A stretch of 33,631 nt of DNA from Planctomycetota bacterium (GTDB lineage: Bacteria > Planctomycetota > Planctomycetia > Pirellulales > Pirellulaceae). Below, in pieces: positions 16,904 to 27,542 of this stretch (within the stretch, counting starts at the first letter, position 1; every line of letters starts with the position of its first letter). The notes beneath the pieces are model-generated. The model was not told the DNA's origin, did not search any database, and saw only the letters and a list, made by a program, of their open reading frames with translations. The position numbers and the translations under genes are program-made. Location: contig JAGWZB010000008.1 in the NCBI GenBank assembly GCA_018969045.1, forward strand, positions 1-33,631, written 5' to 3'.

Positions 16904-19900
16904 CTACTTGCTTGCCGACGGAGTTGGGGGTTTCTCAAGTCCTTGCTTGCCAAGCGCTCGATAGTAAGCCCGAATCGCCTCTCCGAATTCCGGGTCCAGA
17001 AACTCTCGCTTCCCTTCAATCACTTGCTCGGCACGCTGCTCTCTCAGTTTCCCCCACTGAATCCCTTTGTCGATCATTACGTTGGGCAACGCTGAATTGC
17101 CAACCGGTTGACCTTCGGTCCGTCCCATATCATCAGGCTCAGAGGAACTCTCACTCGATGGCTTCTTGGCATTCTGACTACGCTGTTTGGCAGCATTTCT
17201 GTTAGCCAATCGCTGGCTCTGCAGTTGGGAAGCGATCTGATTGGCGGCATCCGCAAGCGCCTTGTCCGAACCGGATTTCTGTGAATTCGACGGATTGGAA
17301 TCCTGAGGTTGGCCATCTTGCTGACTGTTGGGCTGGCCTTGCGGATTTGCTTGGGCATTCTGAGCATTCTGCGCATTGTTGTCTTGGGAATTCGGCGAGT
17401 TCGCTTTCTGCGATCCATCGGAATTAGCCAACTGCTCAGCGGCTAACTGCGAGTCCAGCGAATCCAACAACCTTGCCAGCTCTTTGGCCGATTGCGGGAT
17501 CGCTTGGCTTAGAGTGCCTTGTGGCTGGGTGCCTTGTGGCTGAGTACCTTGTGGCTGAGTACCTTGTGGCTGAGTACCTTGTGGCTGAGTACCTTGTGGC
17601 TGAGTACCTTGTGGCTGTTCCATGGCTGACGAAATTCCAGAGAGTTCATTGGCCTGCTGAGCCAAACTCTGCTGCGCCTGGTTCAATGCGGCCAAGGGTG
17701 CTTCCGCATTGGGAGCTCTTTGTGGTTGGGGTGAACCGTTTTGACGAGCCTGCTGCAACTGATTGTTCATCTGATCCTTGGCCTGTTTGGCTGCCTGATC
17801 GATCTGATCCGATGCTCGATCGACGGTTCCCTTGACTTGTTGTTGGACTTGTTGTGCCTGCTGATTCAGCTGCTGACTTCCTTTTTGATTGTTGAGTCTC
17901 TCTTCATGCCTTGCGCTTCGTGCCAATTGATCGGCGACTTGATCGACCGTCTGCTCGACCCCTTGCTGAGTGGGTTCACCTTGCGCGAGCGCCTCGGCGG
18001 TAGGGGAGCGTTGGGGTGGTTGATTGACTTGACCTTGCAATCCTTGCAATTGGTTATTGAGTTGATCCAGTTGCTCTTTGGCTGCGTTGATTTGTTCGCG
18101 AGCTAAAGCGGCCATCGGATTAGGAGTGTCCAAGTTCGCACGTTGGGCTTGTTCGGTCCGCTGCTCCTGTTGCTTGGCGTTGTTGGCGATCTCCTGAGCA
18201 GCTTGAGCAAGTTGTTTTGCGGAGTTGGCTCGCTGCATCGCTTGGAAAGTTTCTCGGGTTTTCTGATCCATCTGTGCCTGCAATCCTGCATCCTCTGGCT
18301 TCTTTTGCAATGCTTCCAACGTCTTGTTGCGTTCGTTGTTTTTCTGCTGAAGCTCCTTGTCTCGGTTTTCAGATTCTTTGGCAAGTTGATTGGCGAGTTG
18401 TTCACGTCTTCGGGACATGTCCTTGGTCTGTCGGATCTGGTCGTCGCGCATGAGAGACTGGGACGATTGGGCTTCGGTCAGCTGAGCTTGCCGTTGCTTG
18501 TCTTCTTTAAAGTTGTTTTGGTCGACGAGTTGATTGAGGTTTGGGTTCATCGCTCCGAGTTGTTGCTGAGCTTTTTGAACCTCTTTGACCAGTTGGTCGG
18601 TTTTCTCCTGGAGCGACTTTTGCGAAGCGTTCGGATCGGCCGATTGTGCCTGCCTAGCTGCGTTTACAAGGGCATTGCTAACGGCCGCGACGTCCTTGCG
18701 GAGCTCTTGCTGATTGATGCGTTGGATAGGCGTTTGAGCCTTGTTAAGGACACTGGCTGCAAGGTTCTCAGCATTCTGCGCCAAGGCCTTCAACTGCTGG
18801 GCTTGAACTGCCTTGGAGTCCATGGTTTGGGCATCCGAGTTCTCAAGTTGCTGCGCTAGATTGGATTCGCGTTGGGAGGCGTTTTGGAGTTCTGCGGCTG
18901 CATCGCGAACGGTCTGCTTGGAGATGTCGGACAACTCGTTTTGCATCGGTTGGTTGCGGCGTAGTTCTGCTTCCAAGAGTTTGAGTAATTCTTCGGGAGA
19001 GTTCTTTGCCAGTTCGCTTAGCTGATCAGCTTTCTGGTAATTGTCCAGCAAATCCTTGGCCTGTGCGAGCATGTCGGCATTTTGATCCTTGCTGGGTGGC
19101 TGAGATTCAGAATTGTTTTGGGGGTTCGACGGAGCCTCTGGCTGATTGGGTTGGAGTTGGGACCGCGAGGCGTCTGCGGCTGCCAAGTTGCTAGGTTGGG
19201 GGTTGGCAAGGGCTTCTTCGACACGTTCAAAGTGCTTTGCGATGGTTTCGAAAGTTTCGGCAGCTTGCTGTTGCTTTTGAGCCGCTTCTTGGGCTGCTTG
19301 GGCAACGGCATTTGCATCCTGCGAATTATTCTGAGCATCGAGCAACTGCTGGTTGGCCTGTGCCATCGGCTCTTGAACTTGATCGATCGTATTCAAAGCG
19401 CGGTCGGAGTCTTTGGCTGCTTGCAACTGAGCGGCATTGAGAATGTCTTGCTTGGTCGCCATTTCCAGAAGAGCTTCTTGCAATTTCTCGATGCTTTGAT
19501 CGACTTGTTCTTGCTCTTTGGCATTCTCTTGGGGCGACGTCTCTGGGTTTGTGGTTTTCTCCTGAAGTTCTTTGGTCTTTTGCGCGGCGAGCTGAGCGAG
19601 TTTAGAAACCGTGGGCGAAAATTGCGCGAGCAATTTTCTAGCAGCTTCGATCGTCGGCTGGGCCTCGGCAACAATGGCGTCGAAATCGCCGAGTAGCTCC
19701 TGCAATTCTGGAGCAGCATTGAGCATGGTTTCATTGTTTGCTGACCGCCGAGGATCCAATTTTTGGCGGATTGAATTGGCGATTGTCCCCCAGCGAAGCG
19801 CATTGAGTTTATCCGCGATGGGTCCTGGATAACCCGATTCTTTCATCCATGCGTGGGTCAAATCGCATCGATGGTTCATGCTGTCCCATTGCCTCAGGTG

Positions 19901-22900
19901 GCTCAATTTGCCTTCGGCGGTTTGCCAATCGTATTGTTCTTGCTTTCGAAGGGTATCGAGCACCAACCGCATGTCTTGCAATTCGTGCGCGGCTTCAAGA
20001 ACTCGATAGGCTTGGGCGATCGACTTAAGGTCGTCTCGCATTTGAGTCCATTGTCCAGTCCCGGTAGGCAGATCCAACCAGTTCTCCACGAGGGTCGACC
20101 AGGCTCGACTGGCCAATCCCATGTCGCTTGGAAAGAGGGGGTCGACAGGTTTTCTTTGTAGATGAAAGTCGCGGCGATCGGTGATTTGGTCCGAACCCGG
20201 TAGGGTATGCGTGGTCAGTTCATCTAGGGTGGCGGATCTCAAGCGACCGAGGACTTCGCTGTCTAGGCTCGTATCGCTGGCCCATTCGGCAGTTTTCGAG
20301 AGTGTGTCGAGTGTCCTTTGGAGTGAATTCCCGACCCCTGAGCCTCGGAGGATCAGATCCCGGCGGACATCTGAGATATTCCAAAGCAGTCCACCATCGA
20401 GGTTGAAAGCCCAATGCTGACCGTTGAGCTCCACGTGAGAACGTTCGATGCGTTGACGTAGTTGCGCGAGGGCCTGAGGCGTTGGTTCGGCTTGAGCCAA
20501 GTCGCGAATCTCTTGGCGACTTTGGTCGAGGAATCGGATCAAGTTTTTGGATTGATCCCGAAGGTTTTGTGCCAAGTACGGATCCATCTTGGAGGCAAGT
20601 TGCATCGCACCTTCGATGTATTGATCTGCGATCGTCTGAGTACGGGCTAGGCCTACAAAATCCAATTTGTCGGCTTTGGCGAGTTGGTTGCGCTGATGAT
20701 CCCGCAGCACCATCAGATCCTTGGTCATCGCCGTAAGGTATTCGTGGCCAAGCAATTGCTTATAGATTTCACTGAGTCGAGCCGTGCTTCCTTCGGCATC
20801 ATCCAGCGCTGCGATGGATCGATCGATCTGCTGCTGGAGTAACTGAGCGAGCTTGTCAGGTACCATGGCCCCCTTGCCCGCAACCTCCATAGGAGTCCAA
20901 GCTTCCACATTGGCTGCCAATGCGACCGACGTCGCATGCTCTCGCTGCAATTTCGAAACGGCACGAAGTACAAACTCTGTTTCGCTCTGATCGAGTGGAC
21001 GTGGCAATTTCGAAACCAACTGAGTTGCTAGAGCTCGTATCCGATCCGATAGCTTGATCCACTCCGAAGTAAACTCCTTTAACTCTTGCGAAATATTTCG
21101 TCGGGTAGGCTCATCGAGTTTTGGGTCCTTGAGCTGGAGCATCTTGGGTCGCACAACGGCTCGCTGGGTGCGGACTAGATCTGCGAGTTTTTGGAGGTCT
21201 GGCCCTAGCACAGATCGAAAGTACAAAGCTTGGTGTCGATTCCGATCGAAATCTTCGGATGCCAAACTCAGTTGGATAGGAATGGAATAACCGACATGGC
21301 CTGCTGAGTCCGTAGCAGCCATGCGCACTGCGATGACATCACCAGAGCTGAGCGACTCCGAGAGCAAATCCCAGCTCCAAAGAGCTGTTGATCGTGTGGG
21401 ATCGGCGATGCCGTCCAACGGGGTCCAAGTCACCAGCCCGCTCAAGAAGCTTGCTTGTTTGTCGCTTGCCTTGGTCAACTCTGCGGGAAGATTGAGGGAT
21501 TTGTAGGGTTGTCGATTTACCGAGATCTCTTGACGCAGCGAAGCGTTGGGTAGATCGTCTGCGACGGCTGCAGCGAGCTTGACAAATTCGTGGGGTGAAA
21601 CGATCCACATTTGGTTGGGGCTAGGCATCGCTTCCATGAGCGTTTGATCACCGACCATCCAAGAAACGTTTGGCGATTGGTCGTCGATCACATCGATTTC
21701 ATAGAAGGGGCTGAAGGTGTTTTCAATTGGAGCTTCGGCTCCGGAAACTTCAGCAACAAGTTTCACTTGGTATCGCAGGTCTCTTTCAGCCGGGACATCG
21801 ATGATCCATCTCTTGGATGGGTTGTCATAGTGCATCGGTAGCGTCTGTTTTTCTCCCGAGTCAAGATCATCGATACTCAAGCTTGCCGAGGTCAGAGGCA
21901 TTGAGGGTTCAATCGCGATTTGCAGCTTCGAGCCACTGAGCAATCTCGCATCGCCTCGATCGCTGGAACGACTGGCTTTTGGGACTTTGGTGTATTCGGG
22001 AAAATCGATGATTTGATGGAATCGAGCAACTTTGGGGCGTGGGGTTGTGGTGAGTTTGCGATAAGCGCTGACCGCATCGCCTGAGACGAATCTGTATTCA
22101 AGAGCTTCATTGCTCAGAGCCACCGCTGTAGCAAACATTAGCGGTTCGTGTTGAACGAGGTTCATCGGTAATCGCTCGGGAGTTGCGTAGCGTCCTTTGG
22201 ATGCGAGCCGTGTTTCCAAATAAGCATCTTGCGTAGGGGCTCCTTGGACCTGGATCTCGAACGAAACGCTTTGGTTCTCGGGAACAGTCGATGGGCTTTG
22301 CGCTGGACTCAGGACTAGGATTTTGGACTTTGACGGCCTTTGAATGTCCATGAACGGCAAAAATGCTCGCGCAAAGCGGGTTGGCATCTCCATACCTGGC
22401 AAACCGCATAAAGCGATTACAAATCCAATTGCGCCAAGGGCAGATAGAACGACTCGGCGAACCAGGGACCAAGGAAGCATCTTTGGAATCGAAAGTCCTT
22501 GAAGTTGCTGGGCGACATTGCGTTGTATGGCCGCGAGGAACTCAGGACTGAAGTGCCTTTTTTCGATCGGCGTGCGATCGAGCTCCAGGGCCGAAAGGAG
22601 ACTCTCATTGAGTTCGGGGCTTGCATGTTCAACATGCTTTGCCAACTGAATCGGATCCTCTTTGCGCCACCATCGCGCGATCCCGTACCATAGTCCGACT
22701 CCGATGCTCAAGGCGTACATGCCAAGACTCAGCGCATAGCGAGTGGGATCATCAATCATGCGCAGTGTATCGAGCAGGACGATGATCGATGCGCAGGCGA
22801 TCATGCACAAGATGGCGACAGAAAGACCTTGCACCAACAAGACCAAAGCCTGTCTGATTCCAAACCTACGCACCCAAGCATGGATTTCCTGCCGATGGGT

Positions 22901-22972
22901 ATCGGGAATATTGGAGGTGGCCCCAGAACGATTGGCCCCTGGTTGATCAATGCCAGAGATGGTTGTACTCAT
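16904..22972 (-). CDS. Giant (~2022 aa) membrane-anchored, Q/N/A-rich coiled-coil protein, DUF4175-like N-terminus (longest ORF extends to 23056)
   Basis: N-terminal TM helices (ALVLLVQGLSVAILCMIACASIIVLL; VVLSALGAIGFVIALCGL); LAKHVEHASPELNESLLSALEL; long Q/N/A/K helical region; C-terminal FGEAIRAYYRALGKQ. ATG at 22970-22972 overlaps the upstream stop by one base. Confidence 0.88.
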   Translation of the reverse strand: MSTTISGIDQPGANRSGATSNIPDTHRQEIHAWVRRFGIRQALVLLVQGLSVAILCMIACASIIVLLDTLRMIDDPTRYALSLGMYALSIGVGLWYGIARWWRKEDPIQLAKHVEHASPELNESLLSALELDRTPIEKRHFSPEFLAAIQRNVAQQLQGLSIPKMLPWSLVRRVVLSALGAIGFVIALCGLPGMEMPTRFARAFLPFMDIQRPSKSKILVLSPAQSPSTVPENQSVSFEIQVQGAPTQDAYLETRLASKGRYATPERLPMNLVQHEPLMFATAVALSNEALEYRFVSGDAVSAYRKLTTTPRPKVARFHQIIDFPEYTKVPKASRSSDRGDARLLSGSKLQIAIEPSMPLTSASLSIDDLDSGEKQTLPMHYDNPSKRWIIDVPAERDLRYQVKLVAEVSGAEAPIENTFSPFYEIDVIDDQSPNVSWMVGDQTLMEAMPSPNQMWIVSPHEFVKLAAAVADDLPNASLRQEISVNRQPYKSLNLPAELTKASDKQASFLSGLVTWTPLDGIADPTRSTALWSWDLLSESLSSGDVIAVRMAATDSAGHVGYSIPIQLSLASEDFDRNRHQALYFRSVLGPDLQKLADLVRTQRAVVRPKMLQLKDPKLDEPTRRNISQELKEFTSEWIKLSDRIRALATQLVSKLPRPLDQSETEFVLRAVSKLQREHATSVALAANVEAWTPMEVAGKGAMVPDKLAQLLQQQIDRSIAALDDAEGSTARLSEIYKQLLGHEYLTAMTKDLMVLRDHQRNQLAKADKLDFVGLARTQTIADQYIEGAMQLASKMDPYLAQNLRDQSKNLIRFLDQSRQEIRDLAQAEPTPQALAQLRQRIERSHVELNGQHWAFNLDGGLLWNISDVRRDLILRGSGVGNSLQRTLDTLSKTAEWASDTSLDSEVLGRLRSATLDELTTHTLPGSDQITDRRDFHLQRKPVDPLFPSDMGLASRAWSTLVENWLDLPTGTGQWTQMRDDLKSIAQAYRVLEAAHELQDMRLVLDTLRKQEQYDWQTAEGKLSHLRQWDSMNHRCDLTHAWMKESGYPGPIADKLNALRWGTIANSIRQKLDPRRSANNETMLNAAPELQELLGDFDAIVAEAQPTIEAARKLLAQFSPTVSKLAQLAAQKTKELQEKTTNPETSPQENAKEQEQVDQSIEKLQEALLEMATKQDILNAAQLQAAKDSDRALNTIDQVQEPMAQANQQLLDAQNNSQDANAVAQAAQEAAQKQQQAAETFETIAKHFERVEEALANPQPSNLAAADASRSQLQPNQPEAPSNPQNNSESQPPSKDQNADMLAQAKDLLDNYQKADQLSELAKNSPEELLKLLEAELRRNQPMQNELSDISKQTVRDAAAELQNASQRESNLAQQLENSDAQTMDSKAVQAQQLKALAQNAENLAASVLNKAQTPIQRINQQELRKDVAAVSNALVNAARQAQSADPNASQKSLQEKTDQLVKEVQKAQQQLGAMNPNLNQLVDQNNFKEDKQRQAQLTEAQSSQSLMRDDQIRQTKDMSRRREQLANQLAKESENRDKELQQKNNERNKTLEALQKKPEDAGLQAQMDQKTRETFQAMQRANSAKQLAQAAQEIANNAKQQEQRTEQAQRANLDTPNPMAALAREQINAAKEQLDQLNNQLQGLQGQVNQPPQRSPTAEALAQGEPTQQGVEQTVDQVADQLARSARHEERLNNQKGSQQLNQQAQQVQQQVKGTVDRASDQIDQAAKQAKDQMNNQLQQARQNGSPQPQRAPNAEAPLAALNQAQQSLAQQANELSGISSAMEQPQGTQPQGTQPQGTQPQGTQPQGTQPQGTQPQGTLSQAIPQSAKELARLLDSLDSQLAAEQLANSDGSQKANSPNSQDNNAQNAQNAQANPQGQPNSQQDGQPQDSNPSNSQKSGSDKALADAANQIASQLQSQRLANRNAAKQRSQNAKKPSSESSSEPDDMGRTEGQPVGNSALPNVMIDKGIQWGKLREQRAEQVIEGKREFLDPEFGEAIRAYYRALGKQGLEKPPTPSASK
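17514..17618 (-). repeat. Seven in-frame copies of a 15-bp tandem repeat encoding QPQGT
   Basis: Units gt(a/g)ccttgtggctg(a/g) at 17514, 17529, 17544, 17559, 17574, 17589 and 17604. Confidence 0.95.
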
Positions 22973-25296
22973 TAGATTAACCCTGCACGTTTCCTTAAGT
23001 ACCATTCGATGGCCAAGAGTGTCATCACGGCTAAAAACCATGGATAACTCTGCCACAACAACGTCCTAGATTGCTCGATTTTACCGGTTCTGAGCCCCCG
23101 CAATGACTCGTTGACTCGATCGGCTTGCGATTGGTCGTAATATTTACCCCCAGTGGTTTTTGCGATTTGCTCCAGAAGCGATCGATTGGAAGCCAGCACT
23201 TCCATCTCCAAATCCTCAGGAGGATGGACCAAAAACTCCGTTTCCAAATCAAGCGCTTCGGTCGGCATCCCGGGGACTTCCAAACGGACTTGGTAGCGTC
23301 CTGAAAGCAATCCCGTAGCAAGTCCCGTGACCATACCTGTTCCTTCGGCCTCTTCGACAAGCGGCATCGATTGGATCCTTACTCCATTTTGCTCGATGAC
23401 GGCCAAGGCTTTGGCACCCGATAGTGGTTCCTGCTGAGCATTTCTGAGACGAGCTCGGATCGGTATGGGTTTACCAAAATCGTACACTCTGTCCCCGGCG
23501 TCCAGACCTACATAATCGTTCTGAATCGCATACGGTGGTTGCATGCACCACTGGGCAAGTTGGTTCCAGAAGCGTTGATGATACAAATCCGCGACGTTGT
23601 ATCGCCATCTCCAGGTTTCATCGTTGGCCACATACACGACTCGACCTTGACCGCTGCGCCGAGTGACGATCATCGGATACTGCTGGTTATCGCTTTTTCC
23701 GCTGACCATCACTTGCGCACCTGGCGCGCTGCGCACCCGTCGGGCGGTTCTGGGGGCGGGGAAAGCTTCCCAAAGACGTCGGTTCTCAAGGGTGTCTTGT
23801 TCAAAGGCAAATGCCCTTTGCTCGACGGCATCGAGTTCCAAGTTGAGCGAAGCGACTGTCAAGGGTGCTGTTTCATTGTCGATGAACGAAACCGGTAGCC
23901 AGTCGACTTCTTTGTTTGAGAGAACCCCCAGGGGTTTGTCACGACCGCTATCGATGAGGATCAACCCTCCACCTAGATCGGCGATGTAATCGGCAAGCCA
24001 TCGAAGCTGCGTGTCATTCATCCCTGAGAGGCTATCGGCGGCCATGACAATCAGATCCAGGTCGATCAGATCTTCACGCGTTTTTGGAAACGGATTCGAC
24101 TGGTATTCATCCGGCCCGAGGATGGATTTAAGATCCCAGGCGCTATCGCGACCAAAGGCGTTTTTTACATACCGGGATTCCCAACGACCTCGCTGGTCCA
24201 TCACCAAGACTCGGATCTTTCGAATGATACCCCAGAGCGATGAATCAAACGTATCATTGATTTGCGAGGCATCTTGGCCGTCATAAATCACCTCGAATTG
24301 CAGATCCAGCGGCGTGGCCTTGGATCGCGATGCGGATTCCTGGCTAGAAAACAACTTCTCTCCAGGAATTCGATACTCGATGGTTCGACTGGCGGCCCCA
24401 TCGGATTCCAGCGTTTTGCTCCAAAGGACTTGTCCTTGGGTCCCTGATCGAATTTCGATGCGGTATTGACGACCCGCTGGAATCCGTTGTTTGATCGTCG
24501 CTGTGCCTTGGAAGGAATCGGATCGAAACAAACTCCGCGAATGCTCGACGGCCAAGATCCCAAGGTCGTTGGGCTCTGCCTCTTGCCCATAGCCGATCGC
24601 AAACACCGGAATTGAGGCTTGTGCAAAACGCTCTGCCACCGAACTTGGCGATTCCCCAGAATTGCTCTGCCCATCGGACAGCAGAAGAACGGCTGAATAG
24701 GGCCTCTGGGATGCATTCGAGGGTTCACTCAGGCTCGTTGCGCTGCTGCCCGAGCGGATCACCCCCGATAGCGCTTCTCCTATTGCTGTTTTCGTACCGC
24801 TTGGTGAAAGCTCCAATCTTGTCGGTTTGGTGGAGCGATCCACGATGGAATCCCACGTGGATTGTTTGGTAGTTGGTTCGCTTCCACTGTTTTCATCGGA
24901 AAAAGGAAAGAGTCTTAGGTGAAACTCCGTGCGTTGCTTGTCGAGCCATCCGAGCTCTTTCTCCGAGGTGCTGTTTAGCCACTGCATGGCACGCTCTAGT
25001 CGACTGCTTTGCTCTGTCTCGGAATCCTTGAGCTCCATGCTTGCGGAGGTATCGACGAGCACTGCGATGCGGCTGAGTTCGCCGGAGACCCACTCTCGCA
25101 CCCAAGCCGGACCAGCGAGCATCCATAGGATTGCCCCCAAGGCGAGGGCTCGAAGTGTCGGTAATAGCCAATGGAATGGGGCCCGTGCGTATTTAGACTC
25201 CTTGAAATACCACCACCAAACCAATCCCATGAGTGCAAGCGACAGCGGAATCATCAGCCAAACTGGCAGCAGTCCGTTGAATTCGAATCGGTTCAT
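22972..25296 (-). CDS. Membrane protein with vWA domain and glutamine amidotransferase-like (class I GATase-like) domain
   Basis: N-terminal TM segments; MIDAS LVDTSASMELKDSE ... VLLLSDGQSNSG; LDLIVMAADSLSGMNDTQLRWLADYIADLGGGLILIDSG; C-terminal TM SYPWFLAVMTLLAIEWYLRKRAGL. Confidence 0.88.
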   Translation of the reverse strand: MNRFEFNGLLPVWLMIPLSLALMGLVWWWYFKESKYARAPFHWLLPTLRALALGAILWMLAGPAWVREWVSGELSRIAVLVDTSASMELKDSETEQSSRLERAMQWLNSTSEKELGWLDKQRTEFHLRLFPFSDENSGSEPTTKQSTWDSIVDRSTKPTRLELSPSGTKTAIGEALSGVIRSGSSATSLSEPSNASQRPYSAVLLLSDGQSNSGESPSSVAERFAQASIPVFAIGYGQEAEPNDLGILAVEHSRSLFRSDSFQGTATIKQRIPAGRQYRIEIRSGTQGQVLWSKTLESDGAASRTIEYRIPGEKLFSSQESASRSKATPLDLQFEVIYDGQDASQINDTFDSSLWGIIRKIRVLVMDQRGRWESRYVKNAFGRDSAWDLKSILGPDEYQSNPFPKTREDLIDLDLIVMAADSLSGMNDTQLRWLADYIADLGGGLILIDSGRDKPLGVLSNKEVDWLPVSFIDNETAPLTVASLNLELDAVEQRAFAFEQDTLENRRLWEAFPAPRTARRVRSAPGAQVMVSGKSDNQQYPMIVTRRSGQGRVVYVANDETWRWRYNVADLYHQRFWNQLAQWCMQPPYAIQNDYVGLDAGDRVYDFGKPIPIRARLRNAQQEPLSGAKALAVIEQNGVRIQSMPLVEEAEGTGMVTGLATGLLSGRYQVRLEVPGMPTEALDLETEFLVHPPEDLEMEVLASNRSLLEQIAKTTGGKYYDQSQADRVNESLRGLRTGKIEQSRTLLWQSYPWFLAVMTLLAIEWYLRKRAGLI

Positions 25297-27542
25297 GCCG
25301 CACCTCGTCTTCCCAAAGAATCAGCCGTGCTTGGAACCGATGCTGCCTTGGAACTAGAGGTCCTAGGTGAGAGAGACTGCTGAAGAAACATTTCTGCAAA
25401 AAACATGACCAGCAGCCCAAGCCAAAACCAAGTCCATAGTTCTTTGCCGGTGGAGTTGGACCGTTCTTGATCTAGCCAATGATCTGCATCGCCATGGACG
25501 CCTGCCGATGCGGATTTGGCAATCGAATCGAGTTCCTCTGGAGCCAGCAGTGTCGGGGTGAGTTCCTGCTTGCGATCGTTGACCGATAACGAAAAACCAT
25601 GATACCAACGCTTATCTCCCGACATCGCTTGACCAATCCCTTCTAATCTTGCACTACCTAGTTGGATCGGTTTATTGGGTTCACGGAGCGGGGATGCTTC
25701 CGCGTCCACTTCTTGAGTTGCTACCCCTGGTAGCTGAACGGAAAGCTTGTTCGCATCGGGCTTAAGCAGATCCGCATGGTTTTCGACCCAAGTTTCTCCC
25801 AAGGGAGTTTCTTGCCAACCCGAAGGCCAGCGAAGCGAGGTCGTCATGATCCGTTGAACCAAGGGGAGGAAGACCGGCAGGGCTGGTAGGTTGCTGTCAT
25901 CGTCGTCGCAACTGCTGGTCATCCAAAAACAACGTCCTGCTCCCAAGGGCAGACTGAGCAAGAATGGTTGATCATCTTCAAAGGCGACGGAAACAACGGG
26001 TGAAACATCCGCCGATTGGTCAAGTTGGATGCTATGGCGTGCGCTGAAGCGGGCAGAGCCGAGTGAATCCAGCGATGCTTTGGATAATTCAAAAGCGGGG
26101 CTGGCCGTGGGTTTGATCGATCCTTCCCAGGGGCTTCGAGCGCTTAAAGTTCCAATTCGCAGACCACCCTGGGCGATGCTCTCCCAAGCGTTGATCTTGT
26201 CGATTTGAACTTTGTCCCCCAAGCAAAACAGCAGTCCGCCCCCTCGTTCGCAGAAGGCTCGTAGCCACTTTCTCTGGTCTGGATTCAAGTCAGCAACATT
26301 GCAACAAACGACGGCTTGCACCTCTTTGAGCATCGCTTCGTTCCAAGCGCCCGGATCGATGACCGAAGTGGTAAATAGATCCCCTGGTTCCCCTCGTAGC
26401 AGTGAGAAAGGGGTCAGAGCCAAGCGTAGAAAGTCCGATTCGCTTTGCATGGCTTCGCGTTTGCGATCTCCATCGATGATCAGGACTTTGGCGGGCTCTC
26501 GAACTCGGATCGCTTTGGTGATCGTGTGATCCAGCGGATTGTCGTCTTGGTGATCTGCGAAAACTTCAATGAGCGTGTCCTCTGCTTTGGTCGGAGACCA
26601 AGCAAACCGGACGCTCGTGGTGGAATTAGCACCGATCGATACGGTTTGCCGCTCGATTTCTTTGAGTCCTTCCATCAATACCACAGGAACCACAGCGGGC
26701 TCTTGCGAGTCATTCTGAAGCGACGCAATGATCGCCATCTTTCCTTGCGGAGCAACTTGGGAGGGGATCGACTCGACCCAGAGCATCGATACGTTAGATT
26801 GGTTGGTGCCAGCAACGCTGGGAGTTGCTTTCAGGAAACTCCATCCAATTGGAACGCTGCGATTAGACAACTGCTTGGCAATGTCTTGCGAAAGATCCAG
26901 CTGAGCGGATTTCCATTCCGAAGCTTGGAAATCCGAAACCAGGAGCAGATGACGCCGAGGGTTGGAGCTTTTATCGAGCCAATTGGCTGCTTCGCGAGTC
27001 CCTTGAGCCAGATCGAGTCTGCCGGACGTTTCGCTTCGGTCGTTGAGTGACATCAGGCGTTTTGTAAGTTCGCTGGGCTGATGCTGGTCCCAGATCTCGA
27101 TAGGTTTTCCACCCAGGAGGACCGCTGCGTCAGATCCTGCGGGCAAGTCTTCGAGAATCTTCTGGATTTCCATGATGGCTTGCTGGAGTCGAGTTCTCTT
27201 TTCACCCACACGACCTGCTGGTTGGTGGAGGCTCTGCATCGAAAGAGAATCATCTAGCAGTACAGCAAGACTCATCGGAGTCGAGCCCGAGTTGTCTTTC
27301 CAAGACTGAAGCAGCGGTCTTGCCATCGCAAGTGCAAGCAGTATCGGGATCAGGCATCGAATCAGCAGCAGCAAGAGTTGTTTCCACTGGACGCGTCGGG
27401 AGTTTACTTTCACCGACGAATCCAGAAACTGCATCGCCCCCCAATCGATCGTCAGATATTTACTGCGGTTGAGCAGGTGGATGATCAGCGGGACGGTAAA
27501 GGCTGTGGCACCGAATGCCAGCAGCGCGTTGAGAAACGTCAT
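25293..27542 (-). CDS. BatA-like aerotolerance/vWA membrane protein
   Basis: N-terminal MTFLNALLAFGATAFTVPLIIHLLNRSKYLTIDWGAMQFLDSS (BatA N-terminal); LAVLLDDSLSMQS; LLVSDFQASEW; C-terminal TM. Confidence 0.92.
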   Translation of the reverse strand: MTFLNALLAFGATAFTVPLIIHLLNRSKYLTIDWGAMQFLDSSVKVNSRRVQWKQLLLLLIRCLIPILLALAMARPLLQSWKDNSGSTPMSLAVLLDDSLSMQSLHQPAGRVGEKRTRLQQAIMEIQKILEDLPAGSDAAVLLGGKPIEIWDQHQPSELTKRLMSLNDRSETSGRLDLAQGTREAANWLDKSSNPRRHLLLVSDFQASEWKSAQLDLSQDIAKQLSNRSVPIGWSFLKATPSVAGTNQSNVSMLWVESIPSQVAPQGKMAIIASLQNDSQEPAVVPVVLMEGLKEIERQTVSIGANSTTSVRFAWSPTKAEDTLIEVFADHQDDNPLDHTITKAIRVREPAKVLIIDGDRKREAMQSESDFLRLALTPFSLLRGEPGDLFTTSVIDPGAWNEAMLKEVQAVVCCNVADLNPDQRKWLRAFCERGGGLLFCLGDKVQIDKINAWESIAQGGLRIGTLSARSPWEGSIKPTASPAFELSKASLDSLGSARFSARHSIQLDQSADVSPVVSVAFEDDQPFLLSLPLGAGRCFWMTSSCDDDDSNLPALPVFLPLVQRIMTTSLRWPSGWQETPLGETWVENHADLLKPDANKLSVQLPGVATQEVDAEASPLREPNKPIQLGSARLEGIGQAMSGDKRWYHGFSLSVNDRKQELTPTLLAPEELDSIAKSASAGVHGDADHWLDQERSNSTGKELWTWFWLGLLVMFFAEMFLQQSLSPRTSSSKAASVPSTADSLGRRGAA

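Noticed and set aside
17473-18859. Long plus-strand ORFs antisense to the giant gene (e.g. 17473-17835 with LVAEYLVAEY repeats, 18143-18859, 238 aa)
   Set aside because: Shadow ORFs: CAA/CAG-rich sense codons read as TTG/CTG on the other strand, giving Leu-rich, stop-poor frames. The hydrophobicity is a composition artefact.
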